DNA from: Alcaligenes sp. SDU_A2
Lineage (GTDB): Bacteria; Pseudomonadota; Gammaproteobacteria; Burkholderiales; Burkholderiaceae_B
Direction: 5' to 3'
Assembly: GCF_038237375.1 (NCBI RefSeq)
Contig: NZ_CP151273.1
Span: forward strand, 744,001 to 808,000
DNA length: 64,000 bases
In this document: piece after piece, positions 1-7,812 of the stretch
Position numbering within the stretch: the first letter of the stretch is position 1
Layout of the letters: each line of letters opens with the position of its first letter
Program-made: the position numbers and the translations under genes
Notes under the pieces: generated by a model
Told to the model about the DNA's origin: nothing
Databases searched by the model: none
What the model saw: the letters and a program-made list of their open reading frames with translations, nothing else

Positions 1-468
1 GCCGTTCTGTTCGAGCCCGGCGTGTGTTGTTCGCCTGGGGGGCGAACAACCGGGCGAGTTAACGGCGCGCCCAGATCGCTTCTGCGACCAGGGAACCGGT
101 GCGCAGCACCGGCAAGCCGTCAGCCCGGGCGAGACCTGCACACCTGCGAATGGCGGCTTGCCGTCGTACTTCTTCTGTCCGAGGGCAGGTTCAGCCCGAA
201 AATCTGTGAAGAACCATTTTGTTGGGGAGGCCATCTTGGATCTTGTGACGCTTAGCGGTGTCTGCGTGGCAAGCGCGACGTGTTTTTTGCCGGTGCCTTT
301 CAAGACCGGGTGCGGGGCGGGGGCCGGTGATACGGAGGCTGAATGCTGTCTTGCGTTAAATCCCTGGACATTTGCGCCTGTCCTGCGCAGTATGCATGCC
401 ATGCTGGCACATGGCGCGGCCATGAGCAGCCTGCTTGTTTTGAGCGGGCATGCCGGTTTTTTAGCGAA
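1..468. other. Non-coding start of window, rich in inverted repeats
   Basis: I find no convincing gene here. The first 165 bases hold three perfect inverted repeats: a 9-bp stem at 27-49 (TTGTTCGCC, 5-base loop), a 7-bp stem around 95-111 (CCGGTGC/GCACCGG), and a 10-bp pair CGGCAAGCCG/CGGCTTGCCG around 109-163 that encloses a G+C-rich loop. This could be the end of a structured RNA or leader running in from the left, or overlapping terminators, although there is no clear U-run. It does not match any riboswitch consensus I know. The remainder up to the first gene shows nothing recognisable. Confidence 0.35.
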
Positions 469-738
469 ATGCGTATGAAACGTACCGATCTGGAAAAAAA
501 TAAAGCCCTGAAAATCATGGGCAAGATGAAGGCGGCCACGCCGCCTGCCCGCTTTGCCGGTGAAACCGTGCTTGACCGCCGCGAACAGCGTCGTCTGGAT
601 CAGGCCGCCGGTCTGGTGTCGTTCCCGGTCAAGCTGACCCAGCCTGTGATCGATGCGCTGAACGCCCGCGCCGCCGCCGATGGCGTCAGCATGAACGAGC
701 TGGTGAACCGCTTGTTGGGCCAGGCGCTGGAGCAGTAG
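469..738 (+). CDS. Small ribbon-helix-helix-like protein
   Basis: A basic protein of 89 residues. The C-terminal half (VSFPVKLTQPVIDALNARA, then a segment with SMNELVNRLL) has the strand-helix-helix pattern of Arc/CopG/HicB-type ribbon-helix-helix DNA-binding domains: a short beta strand, a helix, and a second helix typified by 'MNELVNRLL'. I chose the ATG at 469; a second ATG at 475 is equally possible. The frame is open further upstream, but that part reads as non-protein sequence. It lies 3 bases before yaiI and is probably co-transcribed with it. A role as regulator or antitoxin-like protein is inference, since no toxin gene is adjacent. Confidence 0.65.
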   Translation: MRMKRTDLEKNKALKIMGKMKAATPPARFAGETVLDRREQRRLDQAAGLVSFPVKLTQPVIDALNARAAADGVSMNELVNRLLGQALEQ

Positions 739-741
739 GCC

Positions 742-1203
742 GTGCATATCTGGGTGGATGCCGATGCGTGCCCGGCGGTCATCAAAGACATTCTTTACCG
801 GGCGGCCCAGCGCTGGGAGCGGCATCTGACCCTGGTGGCCAACCAGATGCTGCGCACGCCGCCGTCGCCCTGGCTGCACGCGGTGCAGGTGCCGCGCGGC
901 TTTGACGTGGCCGACGACTATATTGTTCAGCGCGCCGTGGCGGGCGATTTGGTGATTACCGCCGATATCCCTTTGGCCGCGCAGGTGCTGGCGGGGCAGG
1001 CGCTGGTGCTAAGTCCGCGCGGCGAACGTCTGGATACTGGCAGCATCGGCGAGCGGCTGGCCATGCGCGACATGATGGAAGAATTGCGCAGCGCCGGTAT
1101 CGACACCGGCGGCCCGCCGCCGTTCAGTCAGTCCGACCGTCGCGAGTTCGCCAATGCGCTGGATCGTTTGCTGGCGGGGCAGGCGCGTGCAGCGAAAGCA
1201 TAG
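742..1203 (+). CDS. yaiI: YaiI/YqxD family protein (DUF188)
   Basis: A protein of 153 residues starting at GTG. The N-terminus ([16 protein letters not shown]) is the hallmark of the UPF0178/DUF188 family, which has a PIN-like fold with an early conserved Asp-x-Asp-x-Cys. A second conserved block ([20 protein letters not shown]) around residues 54-75 carries the acidic residues expected of a PIN-type metal site. Length is normal for the family. Biochemical function is not established; a nuclease-like fold is known only by similarity. It follows the small DNA-binding-like gene with a 3-base gap. Confidence 0.9.
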   Translation: MHIWVDADACPAVIKDILYRAAQRWERHLTLVANQMLRTPPSPWLHAVQVPRGFDVADDYIVQRAVAGDLVITADIPLAAQVLAGQALVLSPRGERLDTGSIGERLAMRDMMEELRSAGIDTGGPPPFSQSDRREFANALDRLLAGQARAAKA

Positions 1204-1303
1204 TATGGGAGCCGCGTGCGGGGGGGCGTGCTGGATCGGTCTATTTACGTGCTGGTGTGGGTGGCCTGATTCCCCCTAGAATGCAAGAGACGTATTTTTT
1301 GAA

Positions 1304-1696
1304 GTGATTGCCGCCGTGTCTGATGTCTCTTCCGATCATCCCTTGATGGATCTGTCCGCCCTGAATGCCAAAGTGGCGCAGTTCGCGCGCGAGCGCGACT
1401 GGGAACAGTTTCATAGCCCCAAGAACCTGGCGATGGCGCTGACCAACGAGGTCGGCGAACTGGTGGAAATTTTCCAGTGGCTGACCGAGGACCAGTCCCG
1501 CCAGGCCGGCTCCGACCCGCGCACGGCTCAGGCGGTGCGCGACGAATTGGCTGATGTGCAGATCTACTTGAGCCGGCTGGCCTATGTGCTGGGCGTGGAC
1601 ATGAACGAAGCGGTAACCAGCAAGATCGCCAAGAACGCGCAGAAGTACCCGGCCGATAAGGTGCGCGGCACCAACAAGAAGTACACCGAGCTTTAG
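1304..1696 (+). CDS. MazG-like nucleotide pyrophosphohydrolase
   Basis: An all-alpha NTP pyrophosphohydrolase of up to 130 residues, resembling the short RS21-C6/dCTPase-like branch of the MazG superfamily. The metal-binding motifs are visible as ExxE in NEVGELVEIFQWL and ExxD in DELADVQIYLSRL. Such enzymes hydrolyse non-canonical or excess (d)NTPs to NMP and pyrophosphate in the cytoplasm. The start could be GTG 1304, GTG 1316 or ATG 1346; homology begins only after the ATG at 1346. The gene is convergent with the HD-domain gene. The exact substrate cannot be told. Confidence 0.85.
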   Translation: MIAAVSDVSSDHPLMDLSALNAKVAQFARERDWEQFHSPKNLAMALTNEVGELVEIFQWLTEDQSRQAGSDPRTAQAVRDELADVQIYLSRLAYVLGVDMNEAVTSKIAKNAQKYPADKVRGTNKKYTEL

Positions 1697-1726
1697 GCGC
1701 GTGCTTCCAGGCGCTTGCGCCGGTGC

Positions 1727-2368
1727 TTATAGCTCGGTCAGCAGGTCGTGCAGATATTGCTGCATGCGCGCCTGCCGCTGGCCGGCCAACTGGCGGCCTG
1801 TTTCTGTCTGAAAGCCATCGGCCAGTTTCAGCAGTTTGGCGGGAAAGTGATCCAGGGCGTAGCGCGCATCGTCCAGCGGGCGCTGCTGTGCCTTGGGGTC
1901 TTGCGGGTGGTACAGGCGGGAACCCATGCGCCCGGCGGTATAGAAGCAACGTGCAATGCCCAGTGCGCCGATGGCGTCCAGCCGGTCTGCATCCTGCAAT
2001 ATGCGGGCCTCCAGGCTGATGGCAGGCAAGGCGGCCGAAAAACTGTGTGTCTGCACGGCATGCCTGACGGCCTGACGGGTATCGGCGCACCAGCCCAGAT
2101 CGCGCAGGATATCGTCTGCTTTTTCGGCCGCCAGTGTTGATGCGCGGTTGCGCAACGGCGAGTTTTTTTCTACGGCCACGCAGTCGTGCAGCAGGGTGGC
2201 GGCCAGCAGAATCCGTAGATCGCCGCCTTCGTGCGCCTGAATGGCGCGCACGTTTTTCCAGACCCGCTGAAGGTGGGACAGGTCGTGCGAACCGTCGCCT
2301 TGGCAACCGCTGGAGTAGGGCAGTAGTTCAAGGGCCAGGTCGGGGTAGGGGCTGAAGTCGGCGGCCAT
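1727..2368 (-). CDS. HD-domain phosphohydrolase (YedJ-like)
   Basis: A protein of 213 residues from the ATG at 2368; codons upstream are open but not protein-like. It has the metal-dependent HD-superfamily signature: His28-Asp with His32, the doublet His61-Asp62 (LLHDC), and a later Asp in ILQDADRLD near residues 125-133. This matches the YedJ/YpgQ group, reported to act on nucleotides or phosphate esters. It is monocistronic and convergent with the MazG-like gene, so two nucleotide-type hydrolases lie tail to tail, though nothing shows that they work together. Confidence 0.85.
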   Translation of the reverse strand: MAADFSPYPDLALELLPYSSGCQGDGSHDLSHLQRVWKNVRAIQAHEGGDLRILLAATLLHDCVAVEKNSPLRNRASTLAAEKADDILRDLGWCADTRQAVRHAVQTHSFSAALPAISLEARILQDADRLDAIGALGIARCFYTAGRMGSRLYHPQDPKAQQRPLDDARYALDHFPAKLLKLADGFQTETGRQLAGQRQARMQQYLHDLLTEL

Positions 2369-2477
2369 GATGGTTTGGGCAAATGCCCAGCATACGTGAT
2401 GTGGGCGGGGCTTGCCACGTTTGCCGGTGATGCGCTGGCGCAATAGCGATGCGCCCCTGTGCAGGGGCGCGGTGCGG

Positions 2478-3452
2478 TCAGAAGTTGCTCAGGCCCAGCG
2501 CTTGCACGGTACCGGACCAGCGGTTCAGCTCCTGATCCACGTAGGCGGTAAATTCGGCTGGGCTGTTTGATTGCACCAGTGCGCCGTTGCTGTCCCAGAT
2601 AGTCTTGATCTTGTCGGTCTGCAAGGCTTTGTGGATGGCGTCGGCCACGCTGTTGACCGTCTCGTCCGGGGTGTCGCCCTGCATGAAGATGCCGTACCAG
2701 GTTTGGGCGCTTAGCTCGTCCAGGCCCAGCTCTTTCAGGGTGGGCACATCGGGCAGGGCCTTGGCGCGTTCGGGGCTGGAGACGGCCAGGGCGCGCAGGC
2801 GGCCATTGCGTATCTGCGCTACGGCCGACGGCATGGTCTCGAACATGAAATCGATCTGATCGCCGCTGATCAAGGCCATGACGGACGGGTTGCTGCCTTT
2901 GTAGTGTACCGGGGTCATGTTGGTGCCCGACAGTTTGTGCAGCTTGCCCGCCATCAGGTGCAGCATGGTGCCCACGCCGCTGGTGCCGTAGTTCACGCCC
3001 TTTTCTTGTCGCGCCGCCGCCAGCAGATCGTCTACGCTTTTGTAGGGCGAGTCGGCATTGACCACCAGCACATTGGGCATGGCTGCAATCAAGGTGACGG
3101 CTTTCAGATCTTTGCGGGTGTCGTAGGGGAAGTTTTTGAGCACCGCCGGCGCGATGGTGTGGTGTACCGCGCCGAACAGCAGTTGGTGCTCCGAGGGGCT
3201 GGAGCTGGCGACCAGGCTGGCCCCCAGCACGCCGCCCACGCCGCCTTTGTTTTCCACAACAACGGTCTGGCCGATTTGCTGGCCCAGGGCTTCGGCCAAT
3301 GGGCGGGCCAGGGTGTCGCCCGAGCCGCCGGCAGCGGACGGTACGATCAGGCGCACCGGCCGTTGGGCCCAGTCGGGCGGTTCGGCCAGGGCGCTTTGCG
3401 CGCCGGCCAGAAGACAGCTGAGGACAATAACAACACGGGACCAGGGTTTCAT
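2478..3452 (-). CDS. Bug-family periplasmic solute receptor (TctC-like)
   Basis: A protein of 324 residues with a clear signal peptide (about residues 1-23, ending ALA). The body shows Bug/TctC motifs: RPVRLIVPSAAGGSGDTLAR near the N-terminus, then a VENKGGVGG segment and GTSGVGTMLHLMAGKL. These periplasmic receptors bind carboxylates or related solutes with high affinity and are greatly expanded in Bordetella-group bacteria, often without transporter genes nearby, as here. It starts 27 bases after the enolase-superfamily gene and is probably in its operon, so the ligand may be that enzyme's sugar-acid or carboxylate substrate (inference). Confidence 0.93.
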   Translation of the reverse strand: MKPWSRVVIVLSCLLAGAQSALAEPPDWAQRPVRLIVPSAAGGSGDTLARPLAEALGQQIGQTVVVENKGGVGGVLGASLVASSSPSEHQLLFGAVHHTIAPAVLKNFPYDTRKDLKAVTLIAAMPNVLVVNADSPYKSVDDLLAAARQEKGVNYGTSGVGTMLHLMAGKLHKLSGTNMTPVHYKGSNPSVMALISGDQIDFMFETMPSAVAQIRNGRLRALAVSSPERAKALPDVPTLKELGLDELSAQTWYGIFMQGDTPDETVNSVADAIHKALQTDKIKTIWDSNGALVQSNSPAEFTAYVDQELNRWSGTVQALGLSNF

Positions 3453-3479
3453 GTCTGTTTACCTCTCAGGTGGGAGTGA

Positions 3480-4634
3480 TCAGCCTTTGCCGTTGCCCAG
3501 ACTGCCGGGCAGGCGGCGCAGCTTGTCGATTTGATCCAGCCGAGGCGTCAGACCCAGGCCGGGGGCTTGCGGCATGCGCATCCAGCCTTGTTCGGGCTGG
3601 GGCAGGCCGGTGTAGATTTCCGCCATCATGGCGCTGGCGGCCAGGTGCCATTCGACTTCGCCGCCGTTCAGCAGGCCGCTGTGCAGGTGGCCGTTGTGCG
3701 AGGGGAAGGCCCCGCCGTTGGCAACCGAGGCGTTAAAGCTTTCGGCCAGGCCGAAAATCTTGCGCGACTGGGTAAAGCCGCCTGAAATCAGCACATTGGG
3801 CTGCACGATATCCACGGCCTGATGCATCAGCAGGTCGCGGAAACGGTAGGATTGCCCTTCGTTCTGGCCGGCGGCGATGGTAATGCCGGTTTGCTGGCGC
3901 AGTTCGCGCAGGCGGCCGGTGTCGTTCTGGGTGATCGGTTCCTCGAAAAAGCCTACATCCAGATCGCGGGCGGCACGGGCGACTTCTTTGGCGTGGATGT
4001 AGTCCAGGCTGCAGTTGCCGTCGATGTACAAGCCGACCTCGGCGGGTATGGCTTCGCGCACCAGCGTCATGCGGCGTATGTCCTGGCGGATGACCTCTTG
4101 CAAGGGACGTGGTTCGTCGCGTCGTTGCAGGCCGTTGTGACCCACCACCATCTTCAGGCCGCGAAAGCCCTGGTCCACGCAGGCGCGCGCCACCTGCACC
4201 AGTTCTTCGTCCTGAAGAAAGGAAAAGCCGAAGGTGGCGTAGGCGGGGACTTGTTCGCGGGCACCGCCCAGCAGTTTCCAGACCGGCTGGCCCAGGGCTT
4301 TGCCTTTGATGTCCCATAGGGCAATGTCCAGGGCAGAAATGGCATGCATGCCGTAGCCGGACTGGCCGCGCGGGCAGACGTTCCAGTACATGCGGTCCCA
4401 CAAGCGCTCGGTGTTCAAGGGGTCTTGCCCGATCAGGTCGCTGGCCAGGATATCGTTGATGGCACTGGCCACGGGATGCTCTTCGGTAATGGCGGTCAGG
4501 CCGTAGCCGGTAATGCCGGCATCGGTTTCCACTTCCACGTGGCACACGGCCAGGTTGGAGGGTTTGCGTATATCGCCGCCCTGGAAGTGAAAGGGCACAT
4601 TCAAGGGAATGGCACGGACTGCGGTGATGTTCAT
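3480..4634 (-). CDS. Mandelate racemase/muconate lactonizing enzyme family protein
   Basis: An enolase-superfamily enzyme of 384 residues starting at ATG 4634, with an AGGAGAG ribosome site just upstream. It has the N-terminal capping domain and a TIM barrel whose metal ligands are visible: Asp205 (IDGN), Glu231 or 232 (FFEEP) and Glu259 (AGQNE). Asp275 and a His-rich segment (SHNGHLH, about 312-318) may supply the Asp-His acid/base pair. The second-strand motif is K161-M-V rather than the K-x-K of classical mandelate racemase, so only one of the two usual lysines is there. Such enzymes abstract a proton alpha to a carboxylate (racemisation, cycloisomerisation or sugar-acid dehydration). The substrate is unknown. 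The Bug receptor gene follows directly. Confidence 0.92.
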   Translation of the reverse strand: MNITAVRAIPLNVPFHFQGGDIRKPSNLAVCHVEVETDAGITGYGLTAITEEHPVASAINDILASDLIGQDPLNTERLWDRMYWNVCPRGQSGYGMHAISALDIALWDIKGKALGQPVWKLLGGAREQVPAYATFGFSFLQDEELVQVARACVDQGFRGLKMVVGHNGLQRRDEPRPLQEVIRQDIRRMTLVREAIPAEVGLYIDGNCSLDYIHAKEVARAARDLDVGFFEEPITQNDTGRLRELRQQTGITIAAGQNEGQSYRFRDLLMHQAVDIVQPNVLISGGFTQSRKIFGLAESFNASVANGGAFPSHNGHLHSGLLNGGEVEWHLAASAMMAEIYTGLPQPEQGWMRMPQAPGLGLTPRLDQIDKLRRLPGSLGNGKG

Positions 4635-4936
4635 GTACAGCTCTCCTGAAATAATTTTGATGCGCTTGCATGTAATTGTTTTAGGTTTATATCTTTTTTT
4701 AAAAATCATCATCAATGGTGTAAACCCTTGATTTTGCTGATATATCAATGTGTTTTTTGATATTTCAAAAGAGGGTTTAAGTGGCTGATCAAGCGGTGGC
4801 GGGCGTTTCCGGGGAGGCGGGTCGCGCTTGCCACGGGGCACCGACAGGGGTTATTCCTGACGGGCGGCCACACAGCGGCTGCGGCATACTGGCGCAGGCG
4901 CAGCCAGCGCCTGTTCACTTCCCGACGGAGGCAAGC
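4635..4936. promoter_or_regulatory. Divergent intergenic region with nested palindromes
   Basis: These 302 bases separate the leftward enolase-superfamily gene from rightward yegP. The part at about 4650-4780 is much more A+T-rich than its surroundings. It holds a perfect 10-bp palindrome TGATATATCA (4738-4747), a 6-4-6 repeat TTTTGA/TCAAAA (4755-4770), and outer arms TAAACCC (4721-4727)/GGGTTTA (4773-4779) that enclose both. This is a good candidate operator cluster for an unknown regulator of the catabolic genes. Neither palindrome fits the FNR spacing TTGAT-N4-ATCAA. Confidence 0.4.
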
Positions 4937-5266
4937 ATGAGCGGATACTACGATCTGAAACGCAGTGGCGATCAGTACATGTTCAATCTGAAAGCCGGCA
5001 ATTACGCCATCATCCTGAGCAGCGAACGCTACAAGACACGTGCCGCTGCGGTGGCGGGCATTGAGTCGGTGCGCAAGAACTCGCCATTGGACGAACGCTT
5101 TGAGCGCCGCACCGCCAGCGACGGTTCGCCGTATTTCGTTTTGAAGGCTGGCAACGGCGAAGTGTTGGGCCGCAGCGAGATGTACTCCACCCCGGCTGCT
5201 TGCGAGAAAGGCATACAGTCGGTCAAGCACAATGGGCCGCTGGCCCAGGTCAAAGACAACACATAA
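4937..5266 (+). CDS. yegP: YegP family protein (DUF1508)
   Basis: A protein of 109 residues made of two copies of the YegP/DUF1508 beta-alpha repeat. The first runs from YYDLKRSGDQYMFNLKAGN to IESVRKN and the second from FERRTASDGSPYFVLKAGN to IQSVKHN. Start ATG 4937 follows a GGAGGC ribosome site. The family is small, soluble and of unknown function, and in some bacteria is stress-associated. The gene stands alone, separated by intergenic DNA from both neighbours. The C-terminal tail (PLAQVKDNT) is family-typical. Confidence 0.92.
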   Translation: MSGYYDLKRSGDQYMFNLKAGNYAIILSSERYKTRAAAVAGIESVRKNSPLDERFERRTASDGSPYFVLKAGNGEVLGRSEMYSTPAACEKGIQSVKHNGPLAQVKDNT

Positions 5267-5301
5267 AAACGCGTTATATACCTGGGTATTCAATAGTTGG
5301 C

Positions 5302-5352
5302 GACCTAACTATCTAGGTCTACGCTGTATCCATCCCGCTATGCGCGGGATGG
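5302..5352 (+). promoter_or_regulatory. Inverted repeats upstream of soxC
   Basis: Two perfect inverted repeats lie between yegP and soxC: GACCTA-N6-TAGGTC (5302-5319), which has operator-like dimensions, and CCATCCCGC-N5-GCGGGATGG (5330-5352), which reads as an RNA hairpin. The second may end the yegP transcript, although no U-run follows. No binding protein can be named. Confidence 0.3.
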
Positions 5353-5430
5353 TGCAGGGTCTAGCCAAATCCGCCTGCCTGCACGTTTTGTAGTTCATAA
5401 GTCGTACCTGTACCCGATGGGAGGACGTTT

Positions 5431-6816
5431 ATGAGTGACGCAAACCGCAGTGGCGACGGCGCGACCATCAAGCGCAGCCATGCCCAGCTACAGCAACTGG
5501 AAGCCCGGTTTTTGGAGCACGAGCGCCAAGACCCCGCTTCGCCGTATTTTCAGGGCGATGGCCCCAATCCGCATGCTTTGCCTTCGCGCCGCCGCTTCAT
5601 GCTGGGTGCCTTGGCGATGGCCGGCACGGCCAGCGGCCTGGCGCAGGCGGCCACGCCGGGAGCCATAGAGCGTACGGTGCCGCCCGACGCCACACGCGTT
5701 CAGGGCGTGGGTGTGGGGGTGGACGATGGCGGCTATGGAGCGCGCTCGCAGTTTGAAAAAGAAGTGCGCACCCGCTACGCCACCAAGACGACCGAATCGT
5801 CCTGGAGCTTTACTCCCTTGCAGAACAGCATGGGCATCATCACGCCGTCGGGCCTGCATTACGAGCGGCATCATGGCGGCATTGCCACCATCGATCCGGC
5901 CACGCATTCCTTGTTCGTGCATGGCATGGTCAAGCAGGCGCGCAAGTATTCCATGAGCGATCTGCGCCGTTTTCCGGCTTTGTCGCGCCTGATGTTCATG
6001 GAGTGTTCGGGCAATGGCCTGACGGAATGGGCCAAGCCCACCATGAAAACGGTGCAGGGCACGCACGGCCTGACCTCGACCTCGGAATGGGTGGGCGTCC
6101 CGCTATCGACTGTGCTGGGCGAAGTGGGCGTGCGTCCGGGAGCCAAGTGGCTGCTGGCCGAAGGCGGCGATGCGGCGGTGATGACGCGCAGCATTCCGCT
6201 GGAAAAAGCGATGCAGGATTGCCTGTTGGCTTACGGGCAGAATGGCGAGGCGCTGCGTCCCGAACAGGGCTATCCCTTACGCCTGTTTGTGCCGGGCTAC
6301 GAAGGCAATATGTCCATTAAATGGTTGCGCCGGCTGGAAATCTCCGATACGCCTTTTATGACGCGCGAGGAAACGTCCAAGTACACCGACCTGATGCCCG
6401 ATGGCAGCGCTTTGCAGTTTTCCTTTCTGATGCAGGCCAAGTCCGTGATTACGTTTCCGTCCGGTGAAATGGTCCTGCGCGAACCGGGCTTTTACGAAAT
6501 ATCCGGCCTGGCCTGGTCGGCGAACGGCGCAATCAAGCGGGTAGAGGTATCAGTCGATGGCGGGCGCAGTTGGCGCGATGCCATGTTGCACGGTCCGGTG
6601 CTGCCGATTTGCCATACCCGCTTTTCCTTGCCGTGGGAGTGGGATGGCAAAGAGGCGATTTTGCAGAGCCGGTGCACGGACGAGACGGGCTATGTGCAGC
6701 CCAGCATTGCCCAGTTAGTCAAGGAACGGGGCTTAAGCTCGGTCTATCACTTGAATGGCATACAGAGCTGGAAAGTCGCATCCACGGGGGAGGTGTCCAA
6801 TGTCCATCATGACTAG
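5431..6816 (+). CDS. soxC: Sulfane/sulfite dehydrogenase molybdopterin subunit SoxC-like
   Basis: A periplasmic molybdoenzyme of the sulfite-oxidase family, 461 residues. A twin-arginine signal (SRRRFMLG, residues 52-59) follows an unusually long N-terminal stretch of about 50 residues, so the cofactor-loaded protein is likely Tat-exported. The molybdenum-ligating cysteine is Cys192 in FMECSGNG, a SoxC-type motif, and a C-terminal dimerisation domain follows. SoxC with SoxD removes electrons from sulfane sulfur in thiosulfate oxidation; related SorAB oxidises sulfite. The cytochrome gene overlaps its 3' end, confirming the pair. No soxXYZAB genes lie nearby, so stand-alone sulfite oxidation is as likely as sulfane oxidation. 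Confidence 0.9.
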   Translation: MSDANRSGDGATIKRSHAQLQQLEARFLEHERQDPASPYFQGDGPNPHALPSRRRFMLGALAMAGTASGLAQAATPGAIERTVPPDATRVQGVGVGVDDGGYGARSQFEKEVRTRYATKTTESSWSFTPLQNSMGIITPSGLHYERHHGGIATIDPATHSLFVHGMVKQARKYSMSDLRRFPALSRLMFMECSGNGLTEWAKPTMKTVQGTHGLTSTSEWVGVPLSTVLGEVGVRPGAKWLLAEGGDAAVMTRSIPLEKAMQDCLLAYGQNGEALRPEQGYPLRLFVPGYEGNMSIKWLRRLEISDTPFMTREETSKYTDLMPDGSALQFSFLMQAKSVITFPSGEMVLREPGFYEISGLAWSANGAIKRVEVSVDGGRSWRDAMLHGPVLPICHTRFSLPWEWDGKEAILQSRCTDETGYVQPSIAQLVKERGLSSVYHLNGIQSWKVASTGEVSNVHHD

Positions 6817-7330
6817 AACCTGTCTGGCCGTCGTTTTGGCGACCGTGTGTGTCGGTGCAGGGGCGCAGCAAGCGCATGTTTATGGCTTTGGCGTGCCGGC
6901 CACTGAAGCGGAACTGGCCAAGTTTGTGTCTCCCTTGCCCGACGGACGCGGTTTGCCCAAGGGTTCGGGCACGGTCGAACAGGGCCAGAAGTTGTATACG
7001 CAGCATTGCATGGCCTGTCACGGAGCCAAGCTGGAAGGGGGCATAGGCGATCGCCTGATTGGTGGACGCGGTACCTTGGCGGCCGGCAAAGGCCCGCCGG
7101 TCAAAACCGTGGAAAGCTATTGGCCGTATGCCACGACGCTGTTCGATTACACCAAGCGTGCCATGCCGTTTACGGCACCGGGCAGTTTGAGTAATGACGA
7201 GGTCTATGCCTTGACGGCGTATATCTTGTCCCAAGCGGGTGCGATCCAGCCTGATCAGGTTATGGATCAGACCAGCCTGCCGCAGGTCAAAATGCTGAAC
7301 CGCGACGGGTTCAAGCCGGCGGGCCGCTAG
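6800..7330 (+). CDS. SoxD-like monoheme cytochrome c
   Basis: A protein of 176 residues with a signal peptide (cleaved near GAGAQ) and one heme site, CMACH at residues 70-74; the axial Met is probably in AMPFTAPG near residue 127. The sequence resembles the cytochrome half of SoxD. SoxD of Paracoccus-type systems is about twice as long and carries two hemes, so this is the short form. The start ATG 6800 lies 17 bases inside soxC, which indicates translational coupling. It is expected to accept electrons from the SoxC-like subunit in the periplasm and pass them to the respiratory chain. Confidence 0.88.
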   Translation: MSIMTRTCLAVVLATVCVGAGAQQAHVYGFGVPATEAELAKFVSPLPDGRGLPKGSGTVEQGQKLYTQHCMACHGAKLEGGIGDRLIGGRGTLAAGKGPPVKTVESYWPYATTLFDYTKRAMPFTAPGSLSNDEVYALTAYILSQAGAIQPDQVMDQTSLPQVKMLNRDGFKPAGR

Positions 7331-7334
7331 CGGA

Positions 7335-7715
7335 CTACTTACCCCGCAGCAGTTCCATCTGGCGGCGGTCCCGCTTGGTGGGGCGGCCGGCGTCGTAGTC
7401 CATCGCCGGCTCTGGAGCCAGGCGGCGCTGTTCGGCCGCCTGGGCGCGGGCCGTGCTGCTTTCTTCGGTTTCCTGATAAAGCCGACGTGCGACCGGTGCC
7501 GGTCCGCGCGCACCGCTGATGGCGACGATACGCACCTGCATGGGCGGGGTTTCTTTACGCAGGGTAATCAGATCGCCCGGCCCGACTTCGCGCGCCGGTT
7601 TGGTGGTTTGGTGATTGAGCAGTACCCGGCCCTTGCTGATTTCGTCCGAAGCCAGGCTGCGCGTCTTGTAAAAGCGCGCCGCCCACAACCATTTGTCCAG
7701 TCGTAATTTGTCCAT
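7335..7715 (-). CDS. hslR: Heat-shock protein 15, S4-domain RNA-binding protein
   Basis: A protein of 126 residues beginning with the S4 RNA-binding module (LRLDKWLWAARFYKTRSLA, then ISKGRVLLN), followed by a positively charged tail ending in RDRRQMELLRGK. It matches HslR/Hsp15, which binds 50S subunits carrying a nascent chain and helps recycle them after heat stress. It is convergent with the cytochrome gene, only 4 bases from its stop, and divergent from mtfA. No heat-shock promoter is obvious. Confidence 0.9.
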   Translation of the reverse strand: MDKLRLDKWLWAARFYKTRSLASDEISKGRVLLNHQTTKPAREVGPGDLITLRKETPPMQVRIVAISGARGPAPVARRLYQETEESSTARAQAAEQRRLAPEPAMDYDAGRPTKRDRRQMELLRGK

Positions 7716-7812
7716 GCCTTATTCTAATCCTGCGTCTTGTCGCCGTGGCGGGGCCGTGTTGTGATGCGTGGCATAGAATGCAGTGGGATGATGTTCCGTT
7801 GGAGAAACAGGC

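Noticed and set aside
20-165. Cobalamin riboswitch at the window start
   Set aside because: A GGGAACCGGTG string resembles part of the B12 box region, but the following core (GCCCCCGCAACTG-like) is missing and the downstream genes are not cobalamin-related.
4755-4770. FNR/CRP-type site upstream of the enolase-superfamily gene
   Set aside because: The half-sites TTGA and TCAA are 4 bases apart instead of 6, so the spacing does not fit an FNR box.
4745-5293. Minus-strand frame of 182 codons opposite yegP
   Set aside because: It covers yegP entirely, and yegP has clear family motifs. The antisense translation matches nothing I know.
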